Source of the DNA: Amoebidium appalachense
Taxonomy: Eukaryota > Ichthyosporea
Assembly (NCBI GenBank): GCA_963693365.1
Contig: CAVNZM010000008.1
Location: forward strand, 6,324,001 to 6,388,000
DNA length: 64,000 nt
Direction of reading: 5' to 3'
Shown: positions 37,431-52,064 of the stretch, in pieces
Layout: each line of letters starts with the position of its first letter
Position numbering within the stretch: position 1 is the first letter of the stretch
The notes under the pieces: generated by a model
Database searches by the model: none
What the model saw: only the letters and a program-made list of their open reading frames with translations
Told to the model about the DNA's origin: nothing
Program-made: the position numbers and the translations under genes

Positions 37431-37653
37431 AAGGGAAAAGACAGGGTCCCTCCCTCCCCCTAAAACTGAAAATAAAGAATAATAAAATAAAAATCAAATA
37501 AACAAAAAATAAATAAATAAAATCAACAGTTAAAAAAAAAAATTGACAAGGAAACCCCAGCTGCACAATGGAATTACAGTCATCAGCCACACACTAATCA
37601 CCTGTCTGGGCGTCCTGCAGGCACATCATCGCTTTACCCCTTCATTGATGACG
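37011..37653. other. COA7 3' flank
   Basis: Unique sequence with a C(n)A(n) tract at 37390-37428 and AT-rich DNA (aataaaataaaaatcaaataa around 37480). No ORF. The COA7 3' UTR should lie here. Confidence 0.5.
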
Positions 37654-41580
<3,927 letters not shown>

Positions 41581-43035
41581 TTTCTTTCTTTTCTTTTTTT
41601 TTTCTGTATTTTTTTTTGTGTGTGTGTGCTTCACTCGAGGAGCTCCAGCTCAAAAGTGCGGCTGGCCTCGCGGACGGAGGCGGAGACTGTAGTCTGTAGG
41701 GCTCGTGATTGCATGCGTTTAGTCTACAAAACAGCCACTCTATCCAGCATTATATGTCTACCTGTTTCGCAAAATCAGCACGGTTATGACGTCAAAGAAT
41801 TAGACTGCCTGAAGATTACGTAGTTTCGTGAAACGGGGGACGCCGATATTATCGGTTGTGTGAGGGTCACGTGAGTTTGTAAGTGCAACGCATAGACGAC
41901 TGTATAAGCGTTATAATTAATACACGTATGCGCTTGTACGTGCGTTTATGTATGTGTATGTGCGTATGCGTGCGTGGGTATGTGCGCACGCACGCGCGCG
42001 TGTATTCGTGTGTGTCAGTTGTGTGTGCATGTTTGCGTGTCTGCGTGTCTGTGTGTCTGTCTACATAGAGCTTTGTGCACTTGCTTGCGTGTGTGGAGAT
42101 GGCCGGTGGTGGTGATGATGATGGTGGTGGGCGTCGATAAGAGAAACTGCCTGGCTTTCGACATTCGCTGCTATTTGGCACATTATTAGCAGGCCATGGG
42201 CAGATCAACTGCGCATATCAGGAAGAACGGTAAAAATCATGAAGGTTTGGTGGCTGAGGCACGCGTGTACGGGCGCAATGAGGTTATATTCTTGGTCCTC
42301 CCCAATATATCCCTAATAGCACCCAAGAATGGCACGTGGGTTTTGTTTGGAATTCTTCACATCGGACACACGCGCATGATGTTACCTCATATTGGGGCCA
42401 TCTCTCATGTTGTACGTCGGAAAGGCAACGTCTATAGAGCATCTGCAGTTGGAACTCGTGCATGTGCAACTTGTGTGTGTGTGGGTGCACGTGCTAGGTG
42501 TACACGTTCAACGTTTGTTGCGGTACGGTGCAGGGTGTCCATGCAAGAGGGCAGTGGTAATGGTGGTCACGGTAATATGCACCGTGAGTTGATCATGAAC
42601 TGAAGTGTTGGTGTGTGGTCACCATAAAGGAGGCCGTATAGGTGTGTGTGTGTCGTTGCTGTAATAAGTGTATGTTTTTCTGTGTATTTATGTGTGTGTG
42701 TGTTGTGTATGTTGTGTGTATTACACGTGTGTGTGTGTGTGTTGGTGTGTGCGACTAGTGTGCGTGTGTGTGTGGGGGGGGTTTTTTTTTCTTTCTTTTT
42801 CTTTTTTTTGGGGGGGGGAGGGGGGGGGGGGTTACCGGCTGGGTGTGTCGGGGCAATACTACGTGGGTGCAATCGTGTCCACATGTTTGTGCGTTTGTGC
42901 GCGCGCATGTGTGGGTAGTGCGTGTGTAATAGGGGGGGGGGGGGGGGGGGGGGGGGGGTAAAGGGGGAGGGGTTTGTGGGTGTGTGTGTGTGTGTGTTTG
43001 CGAGAGCTGTATTGTGTGTGTATGTGTGTGTGTGT

Positions 43036-43069
<34 letters not shown>

Positions 43070-43310
43070 GAAGACGACAGGCAGAACTTCAGAAAGGAAA
43101 AAAACTACATCCAACTATAGTCCTTAGCAACGAATCAAACAAACAACAAGTTCACAATAGAGTTCACAATAACTGCGGCCATCAAATAAAACATCGTAAT
43201 GGCCATTTCTAGAAAAAATTATCAACCGAAAAGAGAAAGACAAGTTTTCATCAAAATTATTTGAGGTGCAGTGTGTTCGCATGTGTGCACAAGGCGTGTG
43301 TGCGTGTGTG

Positions 43311-43387
<77 letters not shown>

Positions 43388-43728
43388 GTAGCTGCGTTGA
43401 TGCCGTCTCAAACAACGGTCACAAACAACTAAATAATGAATACCAAGAACGTGGAAGGGAAACAATGAAATATATGACAAAACCAAAGGAAATGGAAAAC
43501 TCCGGAAATTTAGAAAAACAGGAAACGTGAACGCGAGTGCACGTGCGCGTGCGAATACGCGGGTGTCTGGGTGTGTACGTGCTCATGTGGGGGGTGGGAA
43601 AACTACCTACATACGTAAAAACCCAAGCTGCACGGTCAGCAATACACAAATCCCACCTTCACCCCAGCTAAGTACTAAACCATAAAACAAAAAAGTATAA
43701 ACCTCTACCCTTCTTGCAACACCCTTCA
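41581..43728. other. Region between COA7 5' end and the zinc-finger gene 3' end
   Basis: Holds the COA7 promoter (not defined), a moderately unique segment at 41640-42600, and GT/G-rich tracts at 42640-43070 and 43304-43385. The 135-codon plus frame at 42196-42603 has no recognisable domain and is not called a gene. Confidence 0.6.
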
Positions 43729-46700
43729 TTAATACTCCCGCATATTCTCAGGGAGGGGATCTGGAATTTCCAGAGCAACAGGCTTGTACGAGTTATATGT
43801 CCTATTCAACTTATGAAAGTGTCTAAGGTGGCTATCTGCATTGCTCACCCTCACAAAAGTCCTGTCACACCCCTCGACAGGACAGGAAAATGGCCTCAGC
43901 CCAATATGAATCCGCATGTGCGCCTGGAAGCTGTCCAGGATTTTAAACGACCTTCCACACCCCGGCCATTCGCACACTGTCATACGGCGCTGCGTGTGTG
44001 TCACTTGGTGCCTTTTGAGGCCGCTGAGTCTCGAGAACGACTTGCCGCAACCTGAAACGCGGCACTTGTGCGCCCTTTCACCAGTGTGCTTAAGCATGTG
44101 GTCTCTCAAAGCCGTACGTAGCCGAAAACGCTGCCCGCACGTCTCGCATTCCCACGGTCTCTCCTTCGTGTGCGTTAGTATGTGCGACCTGAGCATGGCG
44201 CCCATCCGGAATCTCTTCCCGCACCCGTCGTAGGGACAAGGGTAGGGTTTCTCTCCCGTGTGGCAAAGCACATGCGTTCGAAGGTGACCCTTTAGCGCCC
44301 CCCGAAAGTTGCACCCCTCATACGTGCACGTATAGGGCTTCTCCCCTGTATGGGCCTTGATATGGGAGTTGAGGTTTGCTCGCGAACGAAACGCCGCGGG
44401 GCAAAACTGGCACACGTGCGGCCGCTCGCCCGTGTGCGCATTGATGTGGTTCTGAATGCTACTGGATTGCGTGGCGGTGTGGTCACACCCATCATACGGA
44501 CACTTGTACACCAACCTGCCGTTCAGTTCGACTCTCTCCCTGTGTACCCTGCTTGTATACGGTCTCTTCGCACGTATAGGTTTCTTCTCCCCGGGTTTCC
44601 CTGCAACCGACTGCAAGGTGTCGCCCTCCCCCACGGGCTCTTGGTGACTCTGGTTCGTGGCCGGCGGCTGCCGATTCCCGTCATGGTGCGGGTGCGTAGT
44701 TGCCGCTTGGCCCCTGTTCAAAACTCCCACCCCGCCGCCTCCCGTCATTTCATTGGTGTGCCGAGTGTCCGCGGGTGGGGAGGACGTTGGCTGGGACGAC
44801 ATATCACTCTCCATCCCGTTCTCCGATTCGTCCGAGTCTTCGCCGTCTGATTCGCTGGGTGGTGGGGAGGGGTTGTCTTGGTGTGGGGTTGTGGTTGGGT
44901 GCCACAGAAGCGGCACCGGTAAGTAGGCGGCAAAAACGGGGGGTCTCATCAGCTGTTTTTGCGAAATTACACTGCCGGCGTCATCCTCCGTGTTCGTAAC
45001 CCACGGCATTGTGGGCTCAGCTCCCTGCGCAGCCACTAATATTTCAAAACCATTGCCCGGCGAGGCGTTGCTGGTGGGTGCAGGGGGGTTTTTGTTGCCC
45101 GACGGGGTGTTGTTCTTCGGTGCAGGGGGGTTTTTGTTGCCAGACAGGGTGTTGTTCTTCGGTGCAGGGGGGTTCTTTTTGCCCGGCATGGTGATGTTTT
45201 TCGGTGCTGGGAGGTTATTCCCTGTCAAATCTTCGGGTTTTAAGCGTTTCAACCAGGGCGAAGGCCTTGGTGGTTTGAACACAAAAGCCCCCAACCTTGT
45301 TTCAGGTTGCGCTGGTGGTGGCGGCGGCGGCGACCGATGAGGCGATGGTGGTGGCGGCGGGGAGGAACGTTTAGTAGCCACCGTTTCGTTTCCCACGGAG
45401 CTTGGTTGGTTCGAATCCTGCTGAGGGACGGGGTTGTCGTGTGTGTCTGACGGGAAAACGTGGTCGAGCAATTGGGACATGTCCAATGACATGACCGTGT
45501 CCATGGCTGCTTCGAGCGCGCCAGCCTCACACACATTACCCCCAGGTCCGTCCGTGGAAATGGGGACATCATGGGTCGGCCCATCCAGGAATGAACTGGG
45601 CATTGTAGCTGCCGGGGTCGGTGCTGGCCCTTGGGTAGTGGCGGGCGTTGATGAAACCGGGGGTGGTGGTGGGTCTTGCGGTCGCAACGTCGGAACTGTT
45701 GTAGCGGGCTCGGTGTCCATCCCCGCGCGCTGCACTTTGAAACGCTTGGAGTCACCGGCTGGAAGATTGGGAGGAGCAACGGGAACATGGGTTACGGATG
45801 CGTCAGGTTTGGGCGTTGGAAAGAGGCCGCGGCCCGCAGGGTTGACGAAACGGACACGGGGAGCTGTTTGTCTGGGCTCTCTCGTGTTGTTTGGAAGCAG
45901 CGAGTCGCCGGTTTTGGTGAAAAATTTGCACAAGGCTCCGCGGCGTAGCGTGGGTTTTTTGGACCCAGAAAACATGCTAGTAGCTTGCGGGGTGTGCTGT
46001 GGTGCCGTGGTCGATGCTTGCTTCGCATGATTCTGGCTTGTTGCGGGTGCTTGAGGGTGTGTGTATATGCTTGGCATCATGCTGAGGAAGGGGTTGTTGG
46101 AGAATGACGCCGCCTCGTGCTGTGTGATGGGTTGCTCGGTTCGTTGGTCTGTGGTTTCATTCAGTTCGCTCACATAGCTGGTGGCCAAACGCAGCACGTC
46201 TGCCTCCGACGGCAACTTTAGTTGCAGTTGCGTGCGTGGAGGGGCGGGCGGGTGGGTGATGGATTGAACTGCCCCTAAAGTGAGTGGTGGTTGTGGTTGT
46301 GGTTGTGGTTGTGGCTGTGTGGTTGGCATGTGAGGGGCAGGGTGCTTAGCCGTGGTTAGAGGGGCAGTGGTGTTGGCAACTTTCAGTGTGGGTTGCTGTG
46401 TGTGGGTTCGGTTTGCAGACTTTAAGGATAACTCTGGTGGCGGTTGTTTGCGTGGAGGAGGGGATGGGTGGGTTGTGAGTGATGGTTGTGGTGGTGGTTG
46501 TGTGGTTGGGGCATAACGGGCAGGGTGCTTGGCCGTAATTGGTGGAGCGATGGGGTTGTCGGCCGTGAGTGTGGGTTGCTGTGTGTGAGGTTCGTCTGCA
46601 GACTTGACAGGCAACTCTGTGCGTGGTTGCTTTCGTAGAGGAGGTAACGAGTGGGTGATAGGTTGAAAGGCACCCAGGTTGAATGGTGACAGTGGCTGTG

Positions 46701-47217
46701 ACTGTGTGGTTGGAGTGTAACGGAGAGTGGGCTTAGCCGTTGCAGGAGCAACGCCTTTGTCAACTGTGTGCGTGGGTTGCTCTGTGTGCATGTGATTTGC
46801 ATGTTTTCTCGTGTTCGTGTGGTCGCGGGTTCCATGGTTGCTATTTGAGCTTACGTGTTTGTAAATTTGCGTAGACTTTGGTAGTGGTGTTGGTGGCCGC
46901 AGTGGTAGTCGTGTATGTACGACAACCGTGGCATTCTCCGCATGTGCACAAGGGTGTGTGGGTGTGTGCTTTGCGTGTGTTTTACTTTTGCTCTTATTTA
47001 CGCTTACTTCCTCCGCTGTGTTATCATTAGCGCAGCAAGCGTGGAAAATTGCGTCCCTGCGCGTGTTGAACAATCTATGACAGCCCCGCACGCATCCATA
47101 CTGCCTAATCTCTAAGCCTCGGGTTTGATTTGTCTGAGGGGTGATGTTGGTGGGTGGTTGCGTGGGGTGCGAGTGTGCGTCAGGTGCCTGGCGCAAGGAA
47201 CGCAGCCGGAAACTCAT
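43729..47217 (-). CDS. Large Pro/Thr-rich protein with eight C-terminal C2H2 zinc fingers
   Basis: Single uninterrupted 1,162-codon ORF, ATG at 47217. From about residue 904 to the end lie eight TFIIIA-type fingers with HTGE(R/K)P-like linkers: CPYDGC, CQFC, CTYEGC, CPYDGC, CETC, CRVSGC, CEWPGC and CPVEGC, most with Cx4C spacing. The third is unusual, with a longer helix region (GALKGHLRTHVLCH). The N-terminal 900 residues are low-complexity (Pro, Thr, Gln, His) and contain three diverged repeats of about 70 residues (around 147-350) plus four about 14-residue repeats built on NPPAPKNN. A degenerate Cys/His cluster (CVRGCHRLF...HACC) sits near residue 41. The family suggests a sequence-specific DNA-binding nuclear protein, probably a transcription factor; target unknown. 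The lack of introns contrasts with the other genes and could mean a retrocopy or an ancestral single-exon gene. Strong internal signal, but no named orthologue is claimed. Confidence 0.9.
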   Translation of the reverse strand: MSFRLRSLRQAPDAHSHPTQPPTNITPQTNQTRGLEIRQYGCVRGCHRLFNTRRDAIFHACCANDNTAEEVSVNKSKSKTHAKHTPTHPCAHAENATVVVHTRLPLRPPTPLPKSTQIYKHVSSNSNHGTRDHTNTRKHANHMHTEQPTHTVDKGVAPATAKPTLRYTPTTQSQPLSPFNLGAFQPITHSLPPLRKQPRTELPVKSADEPHTQQPTLTADNPIAPPITAKHPARYAPTTQPPPQPSLTTHPSPPPRKQPPPELSLKSANRTHTQQPTLKVANTTAPLTTAKHPAPHMPTTQPQPQPQPQPPLTLGAVQSITHPPAPPRTQLQLKLPSEADVLRLATSYVSELNETTDQRTEQPITQHEAASFSNNPFLSMMPSIYTHPQAPATSQNHAKQASTTAPQHTPQATSMFSGSKKPTLRRGALCKFFTKTGDSLLPNNTREPRQTAPRVRFVNPAGRGLFPTPKPDASVTHVPVAPPNLPAGDSKRFKVQRAGMDTEPATTVPTLRPQDPPPPPVSSTPATTQGPAPTPAATMPSSFLDGPTHDVPISTDGPGGNVCEAGALEAAMDTVMSLDMSQLLDHVFPSDTHDNPVPQQDSNQPSSVGNETVATKRSSPPPPPSPHRSPPPPPPAQPETRLGAFVFKPPRPSPWLKRLKPEDLTGNNLPAPKNITMPGKKNPPAPKNNTLSGNKNPPAPKNNTPSGNKNPPAPTSNASPGNGFEILVAAQGAEPTMPWVTNTEDDAGSVISQKQLMRPPVFAAYLPVPLLWHPTTTPHQDNPSPPPSESDGEDSDESENGMESDMSSQPTSSPPADTRHTNEMTGGGGVGVLNRGQAATTHPHHDGNRQPPATNQSHQEPVGEGDTLQSVAGKPGEKKPIRAKRPYTSRVHRERVELNGRLVYKCPYDGCDHTATQSSSIQNHINAHTGERPHVCQFCPAAFRSRANLNSHIKAHTGEKPYTCTYEGCNFRGALKGHLRTHVLCHTGEKPYPCPYDGCGKRFRMGAMLRSHILTHTKERPWECETCGQRFRLRTALRDHMLKHTGERAHKCRVSGCGKSFSRLSGLKRHQVTHTQRRMTVCEWPGCGRSFKILDSFQAHMRIHIGLRPFSCPVEGCDRTFVRVSNADSHLRHFHKLNRTYNSYKPVALEIPDPLPENMREY

Positions 47218-47717
47218 GTTGAAATATTCACGATGCTGTGCGTGCTGGTGAAGCGTTAAGAAAAAAAGACGAAAAATACCAAAAATAGCTCAATCCTACC
47301 ACAAACTGCAGTATGACGGTCACTCTCCCCTTTCAGCCTAACGAAACATAACTGTTGTGCTGTCAGAGCTGCAACGGCTACAAAGGCAACCGTGCATGCA
47401 CAGTCCTAAACTAATCGCGCACAAAGCAAAAATATATCACTGATATATCCAGTGTTTCAGCAATAATCTTGTATATCTGTTATTATGCGCTAGCTATCTA
47501 TAAACAAAGTCAAATAAGATTTAGGCTATTATGCAACACTGTTGATTGAAGAGCCCTAAGGGCTCAATCGGCGTTTGTCGGACTGTGTCTGAGGCCGCCA
47601 TCTGGCTTCACCTGTCCGATACCCCCTCCCCACCCTCCCCCTCCAGCCCCATGCGGCTGGCTGCAGTCTCTCTCTTCCCCGCCTCCCTCCCCCCCACCCA
47701 ATACTCGCCTTACGTAT

Positions 47718-47761
<44 letters not shown>

Positions 47762-48754
47762 GGCCCCGCGGGCCCAATGCACACGCCACGCGGTACATGT
47801 ACGCCCGGCATACGCATGTGCACAGCCTGATGCTGGAAAAGCAAAACTGGCATGCACACTCTTTCTCCGCCCTTCCCCGGCCCTCTCCCCCAATCCCCCC
47901 CCCCCCCCCCCTCCTCCTCCCCCCCTACCCCCCCGGCCCCTTCCCCCCCCCCCCCTCTCCCCCCCCCCCCCCCCCCCCCCCCCCCTCCCCTCCTCCCTAC
48001 TTGCCCATTAATATTTAGGCGAGTAAAAGGGCAAACTTTCGTCGCGGCGATGGCTTATATCATGCTAATGACAGTAAATGTTTATATTTATGATAAATAT
48101 ATGGTGACCGATCTTGGGCTGTAATTCCGATGACGCTAAACTGCACATCATAAAGTTTTCGGAGGATCGAGAGGCCTGGGGGACGTACTCTGAGGAGGGG
48201 GTGTACGTATACATGTAGGTTAGGAAGGTGATGGATATCTTTTGGAGGAGCAGGGGGAAGTTAGAAAGTTCAGGAAGGGACTGTTTGGAGTTGAGCCGAG
48301 AATGGGGAGCCTTGGGGGGGCGGAGCGGGGGGGAGAGAGGGATGGGAGGGGCTGGAGGGGGGGGGGGGGGGGGGGGGAAGCCTCCGGAGGAGGTAGGTTC
48401 ACCTGACGATAGGTCACCTTCCAAATATGGCATAACTTAGCCCGCCCAAATTCCAAGAGAATGCGTGTAATCATCAACCGGTTGTTTAAGTCCCAACCAA
48501 AGGCGTAAAGCATCGCTAAGTGCTTAAAAAATGAACCTAAAGCAATATTAACAGGTATACTATTAGTAATAGTTTATAGGATATAACGAGTAGGTTTCTA
48601 TTTGATTATATTGGGATATTAGTGCAACATTGAAGAGGACGAACCCGTGAATGGCGCATTGTCGTTACCACCCTTTCAAAAAACTTTGTTGTTGGGCTAC
48701 AGAAAAAGCGCGTATTATGGTCCAATCACTGGCAGCGTCTTGTGGAGTCGCATG
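47218..48754. other. 5' flank of zinc-finger gene and gene-free stretch
   Basis: Unique DNA to 47700 with an imperfect hairpin at about 47544-47569 (gagcccTAAgggctc core), C runs at 47718-47759 and 47897-47985, a G run at 48357-48377, then AT-rich sequence. No ORF. Confidence 0.6.
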
Positions 48755-48956
48755 TGCGACATCGAAATGTGATGGGAATATGAATTCGAACACGGATGAA
48801 GTCGGATGGGGGACGGATGGTCACAGCTTTCGTTGACAAGAACTATGTTTTGGACAAGGAAAAGACTGAGGACGCCCTGGCAGGTCCCGGAAGCCCATTT
48901 ACATCGTGATGTTTATTGATCTGGGGGGCTTCCGGCGTGTCTGGGGTTACTCGATG
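48755..48956 (+). repeat. Direct repeat, copy A (about 200 bp)
   Basis: Starts at tgcgacatcgaaatgtg and ends at actcgatg. It matches 49848-50046 at nearly every position apart from small indels (a five-base ctggc insertion, single-base changes). The pair brackets 0.9 kb of unrelated sequence and lies upstream of the DIRS-like ORFs, so it could be a terminal or split repeat of that element or solo repeats of another. Confidence 0.85.
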
Positions 48957-49847
48957 TATATCTACGTCACATGTTAAGCGCACAAGAGAAGGATAGTGTG
49001 TGTCTTCACACATGGATAAGGCTAGTACGTGGGTGCAAACATATAAGCATGTGGATGCATACTAGGGGTAGGGGGGGGGCGTCACAGTGTACATGTCAGG
49101 GACAGGCAAACCTCCAAGCCATCCCCTAACCACACGTGGGCGGGCTGCAGTGCCTCTGAGGATGACCTCACGTGGGTACAAAACATAAAAGCAAAACATA
49201 TAAGCAGAGGCGAGCAAGAGCGAGAGGCAGACATAGATCTTCCCCGATGTACATGTTGAAATATATCGTGCTTGGGTATATTATAATACACGTAGTTTGC
49301 GCAAATGACGGCTGTTCAGACTGGAGGAAAACACACGACTCTAGATCTAGTGATCGTCAGGTAGTGATCTTAACCACCGTGTGGGCACAAGCAAAGTCGG
49401 AGACTCACACCCTCCGGCAAACGTGTGCTGGGCTTAGTGTCTGGCACCCATTATGCGGGATTAGCAGCACACGGGGGTGACGTTTCTCGTGCTTTGCTTA
49501 TACGCACAAGTATCAGGACCAAAACTTGCCGATCACTGTGGTCGTGTGTGGAAAATGGGAAAAGGTGATGATGCGCTCATGAGAAATGGGCTGGTGCGAA
49601 AACCGAGTTGTGTGTGCTACAATATGAATAATGACATGGCTGTTGCAAAAAAATGGCCTCATTGCGGGGCGACGTCCGAATAAGTACAGTAAGCAAGTGC
49701 ATCCTCGTGTATCCGTAGTTATCCGTACTGGACTGCTGTGACCATCCGTCCGTAAAAATGAGCTATCGTAGCATGCTACCAGAGCGCGCGTGTGGAAGCG
49801 TGTTTACCTGGTTACCCCACGAGGGAGACTTTCCTTCTCTGCTACCA
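48957..49847. other. Sequence between the 200-bp direct repeats
   Basis: Unique, no homopolymers beyond about 9 bases and no convincing ORF. If the repeats are termini this would be the body of a small non-autonomous element. Confidence 0.5.
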
Positions 49848-50046
49848 TGCGACATCGAAATGTGTTGGGAATATGAATTCGAACACGGATGAAAGTCGGA
49901 TGGGGGACGGATGGTCACAGCTTTCGTTGACAAGAACTATGTTTTGGACAAGGAAAAGACTGAGGACGCCAGGTCCCGGAGCCCCATTTACATCGTGATG
50001 TTTATTGATCTGGGGGGCACACTTCCGTGTCTGGGGTGACTCGATG
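49848..50046 (+). repeat. Direct repeat, copy B (about 200 bp)
   Basis: Second copy of the block at 48755-48956, same orientation, ending about 400 bases before the ORF1 start of the retroelement. The shared core includes gaatatgaattcgaacacgg and gatgtttattgatctggggg. Confidence 0.85.
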
Positions 50047-50210
50047 ACTAGATTTTATTTGTGGAATTTATTGACATAAATATTTTTCTGGGTAAACACG
50101 TAGGATGGGTGTTCGGTATCGACATAACCATGTAGGCTTCGTTTCGTGTTTTAGCAGCTCGCGGTTGGCTGCACGCACACGGGCACCTATTAGCCAATCA
50201 AAACGTCAGA

Positions 50211-50294
50211 TTCCACATATCACTAGACCGATTTTGATTGGCTGGGATCAGATTTCACATATCACTAGATCAATTTTGATTGGCTCGGATCGGT
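50211..50294 (+). promoter_or_regulatory. Two tandem 42-bp units with inverted CCAAT boxes
   Basis: Two units (50211-50252, 50253-50294) share cacatatcactaga and attttgattggct. Each contains ATTGG, the reverse of a CCAAT box, and a further CCAAT in the opposite direction lies just upstream (ttagccaatcaaaac, about 50191). The block ends about 150 bases before the ATG of the retroelement ORF1 and is followed by the AT-rich taggtatagtataa. A promoter or enhancer role is inferred from position and motif only. Confidence 0.55.
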
Positions 50295-50442
50295 AGGCTT
50301 AGGTATAGTATAAGCACGACAGTTTTTAGCAGATCAGCAAGCTACAAACACATCTTCTGGGTTGAGCACCTACGCGGCGCCCTTACAGCTATAGTATTTT
50401 CTTTTCATTTCATTCTCTCTATCTTTCCCTACGCCGGTCAGC

Positions 50443-51614
50443 ATGCCGCCGAAAAAGCGCCAGGCCTCAGCCACCGCCCCTGCCGCGGCACCTAAGCGCC
50501 TGACTCGCAGCGACCTCCGCAACAGGCTGACCAACGCTCCCGCGGGCACTGACGCGCCTCCGGAGGCCCATACCACCACGGACCCTCCGGCTACTCTCCC
50601 CTCTACCCCTGAAGTCCCTCCTCACTGGCAGGCCCCGCCGTCCCCGCCGATGACTTCTCAGGACGCCGTCCTTGCCGCCCTCACCGCCCTCAGCACCCAG
50701 ATGGCCGGCGTCCTGGCCGCTCTCACCAACCGCGACCCTCCCACGCCCCCAGCCGCGCCCTCCGCACCCGGGGAGGTTTCCCTGGGGCTGCACCTCGGCC
50801 CTGACCTGGACCTACCTGCCCTGCCCGCGCCCCCCATTACAGGTAAGAACACCGGCGACATTCAGCCTGGCACACTGCCGCTTCCCCCCGCGGATGTGCT
50901 GGCAGATTTGCGCGCCAATCGCTTCGTCGACCTGTATAAGTTCACCCCCGCAGCCCTCCCGTCAGCAGCTGCGCATCGGCCGACGACGGCAGCATCGAGA
51001 CTTTTCGCAATGACAAACCCGTTCCCCTGCGTTCCCTCGTCGTTTGGATCCAAGCTTGGACCCATTACATGGCCGCCAAGCACCACCTCGACCTCCCCAC
51101 GGACAAGGACGTACTTTGGACTCAGCACATCACTCGCCTCAGCACCCGATACCCGTGGGCCCAGATCCACAACTACGACGTATACGCCCGTACAGTTGCA
51201 CCAGCAGGGTCGGGCTCCGACTTCGAGTGTCCCAACCTGCTCGCCCAACTCCACCAGGATCTCCTCCTGCCACCCACTCTGCTCATCCCGGACGCATGTC
51301 AGCGCTGTGGCTTCCCCGACCACCCCAGCGCGGCCTGTACCATGTACCCCAAGCCCGGCAGGCCCGCTGTGGTCTTGATGGCTTCAAGCCGCCCCACAAG
51401 CCCGGCAGGGGACAAACCCCCAACCGCCCTGGCCCGCAACCCGGCCCGGCAAAACCGGCCCGACCCGTGGATCTACCCGCGACGCACTGCAGGAATTTCC
51501 ACATTAACGGTCGGTCCTGTGCTAAGCAGCCCTGCCCCTTCCCCCACGTGTGCCCGCTCTGCTCTGGCACACACCCCCGCAAACTTTGAATACTGCAAGC
51601 ACAATGCCTACTAG
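50443..51614 (+). pseudogene. Gag-like ORF1 of the DIRS-like element, frame-broken
   Basis: Opens with ATG at 50443 and a basic start (MPPKKRQ), followed by a Pro/Ala-rich region and a heptad-like stretch (VLAALTALSTQMAGVLAALT). The reading then continues in a second frame from about 50960 (SLVVWIQAWTHYMAAKHH, NLLAQLHQDLL) that contains a CCHC zinc knuckle (CQRCGFPDHPSAAC, spacing Cx2Cx4Hx4C). A third frame from about 51390 carries a Cys/His finger (CRNF...CAKQPCPFPHVCPLC) typical of DIRS/PAT ORF1 proteins and ends near 51587. Two frame changes are needed, which could be decay or homopolymer indels. The role would be nucleic-acid binding in retroelement particles. Confidence 0.72.
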
Positions 51615-51893
51615 TAGTCTACGCGCACACCCACACACACAGATAGAACATAGGGGCTAGGAGCTAGGATACACGGGTACAAGGAAACGGAGCTCGGGAG
51701 AACGGGCCACTAGGGCTGAGTACAAATTTTCGCAGGCCAACTACGGCGCCCGCGCGCGCCAAGAATAAATCTCCCTACACAAAGACGTTATTCTGGCCAC
51801 TGCACATAATTTTACTCCCCCCCCCCCATCCCACGAGCCTCCCCCCCTTACACTCACCTAGCACCCGAGTCCCTCCCCCCTTCTTCTAACTCT

Positions 51894-52005
51894 GTGCCCG
51901 CCCACACCCCCGCGTGCTCGGGCATCCCCTGCACAGGGCCCCGCTGCCCTCCCTGCAAACCCTCCCTCGGGCCCAGCTGCCCTACTCTGACCCCCCGGGG
52001 CCCTG

Positions 52006-52064
<59 letters not shown>

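Noticed and set aside
42196-42603. 135-codon plus-strand ORF upstream of COA7
   Set aside because: No recognised motif, part of it is GT-repeat-derived, and no splice or paralogue support.
45434-46030. 198-codon plus-strand ORF within the zinc-finger gene
   Set aside because: Antisense to a convincing C2H2 gene; Gly/Ser/Val-rich complement of Pro/Thr/Ala codons.
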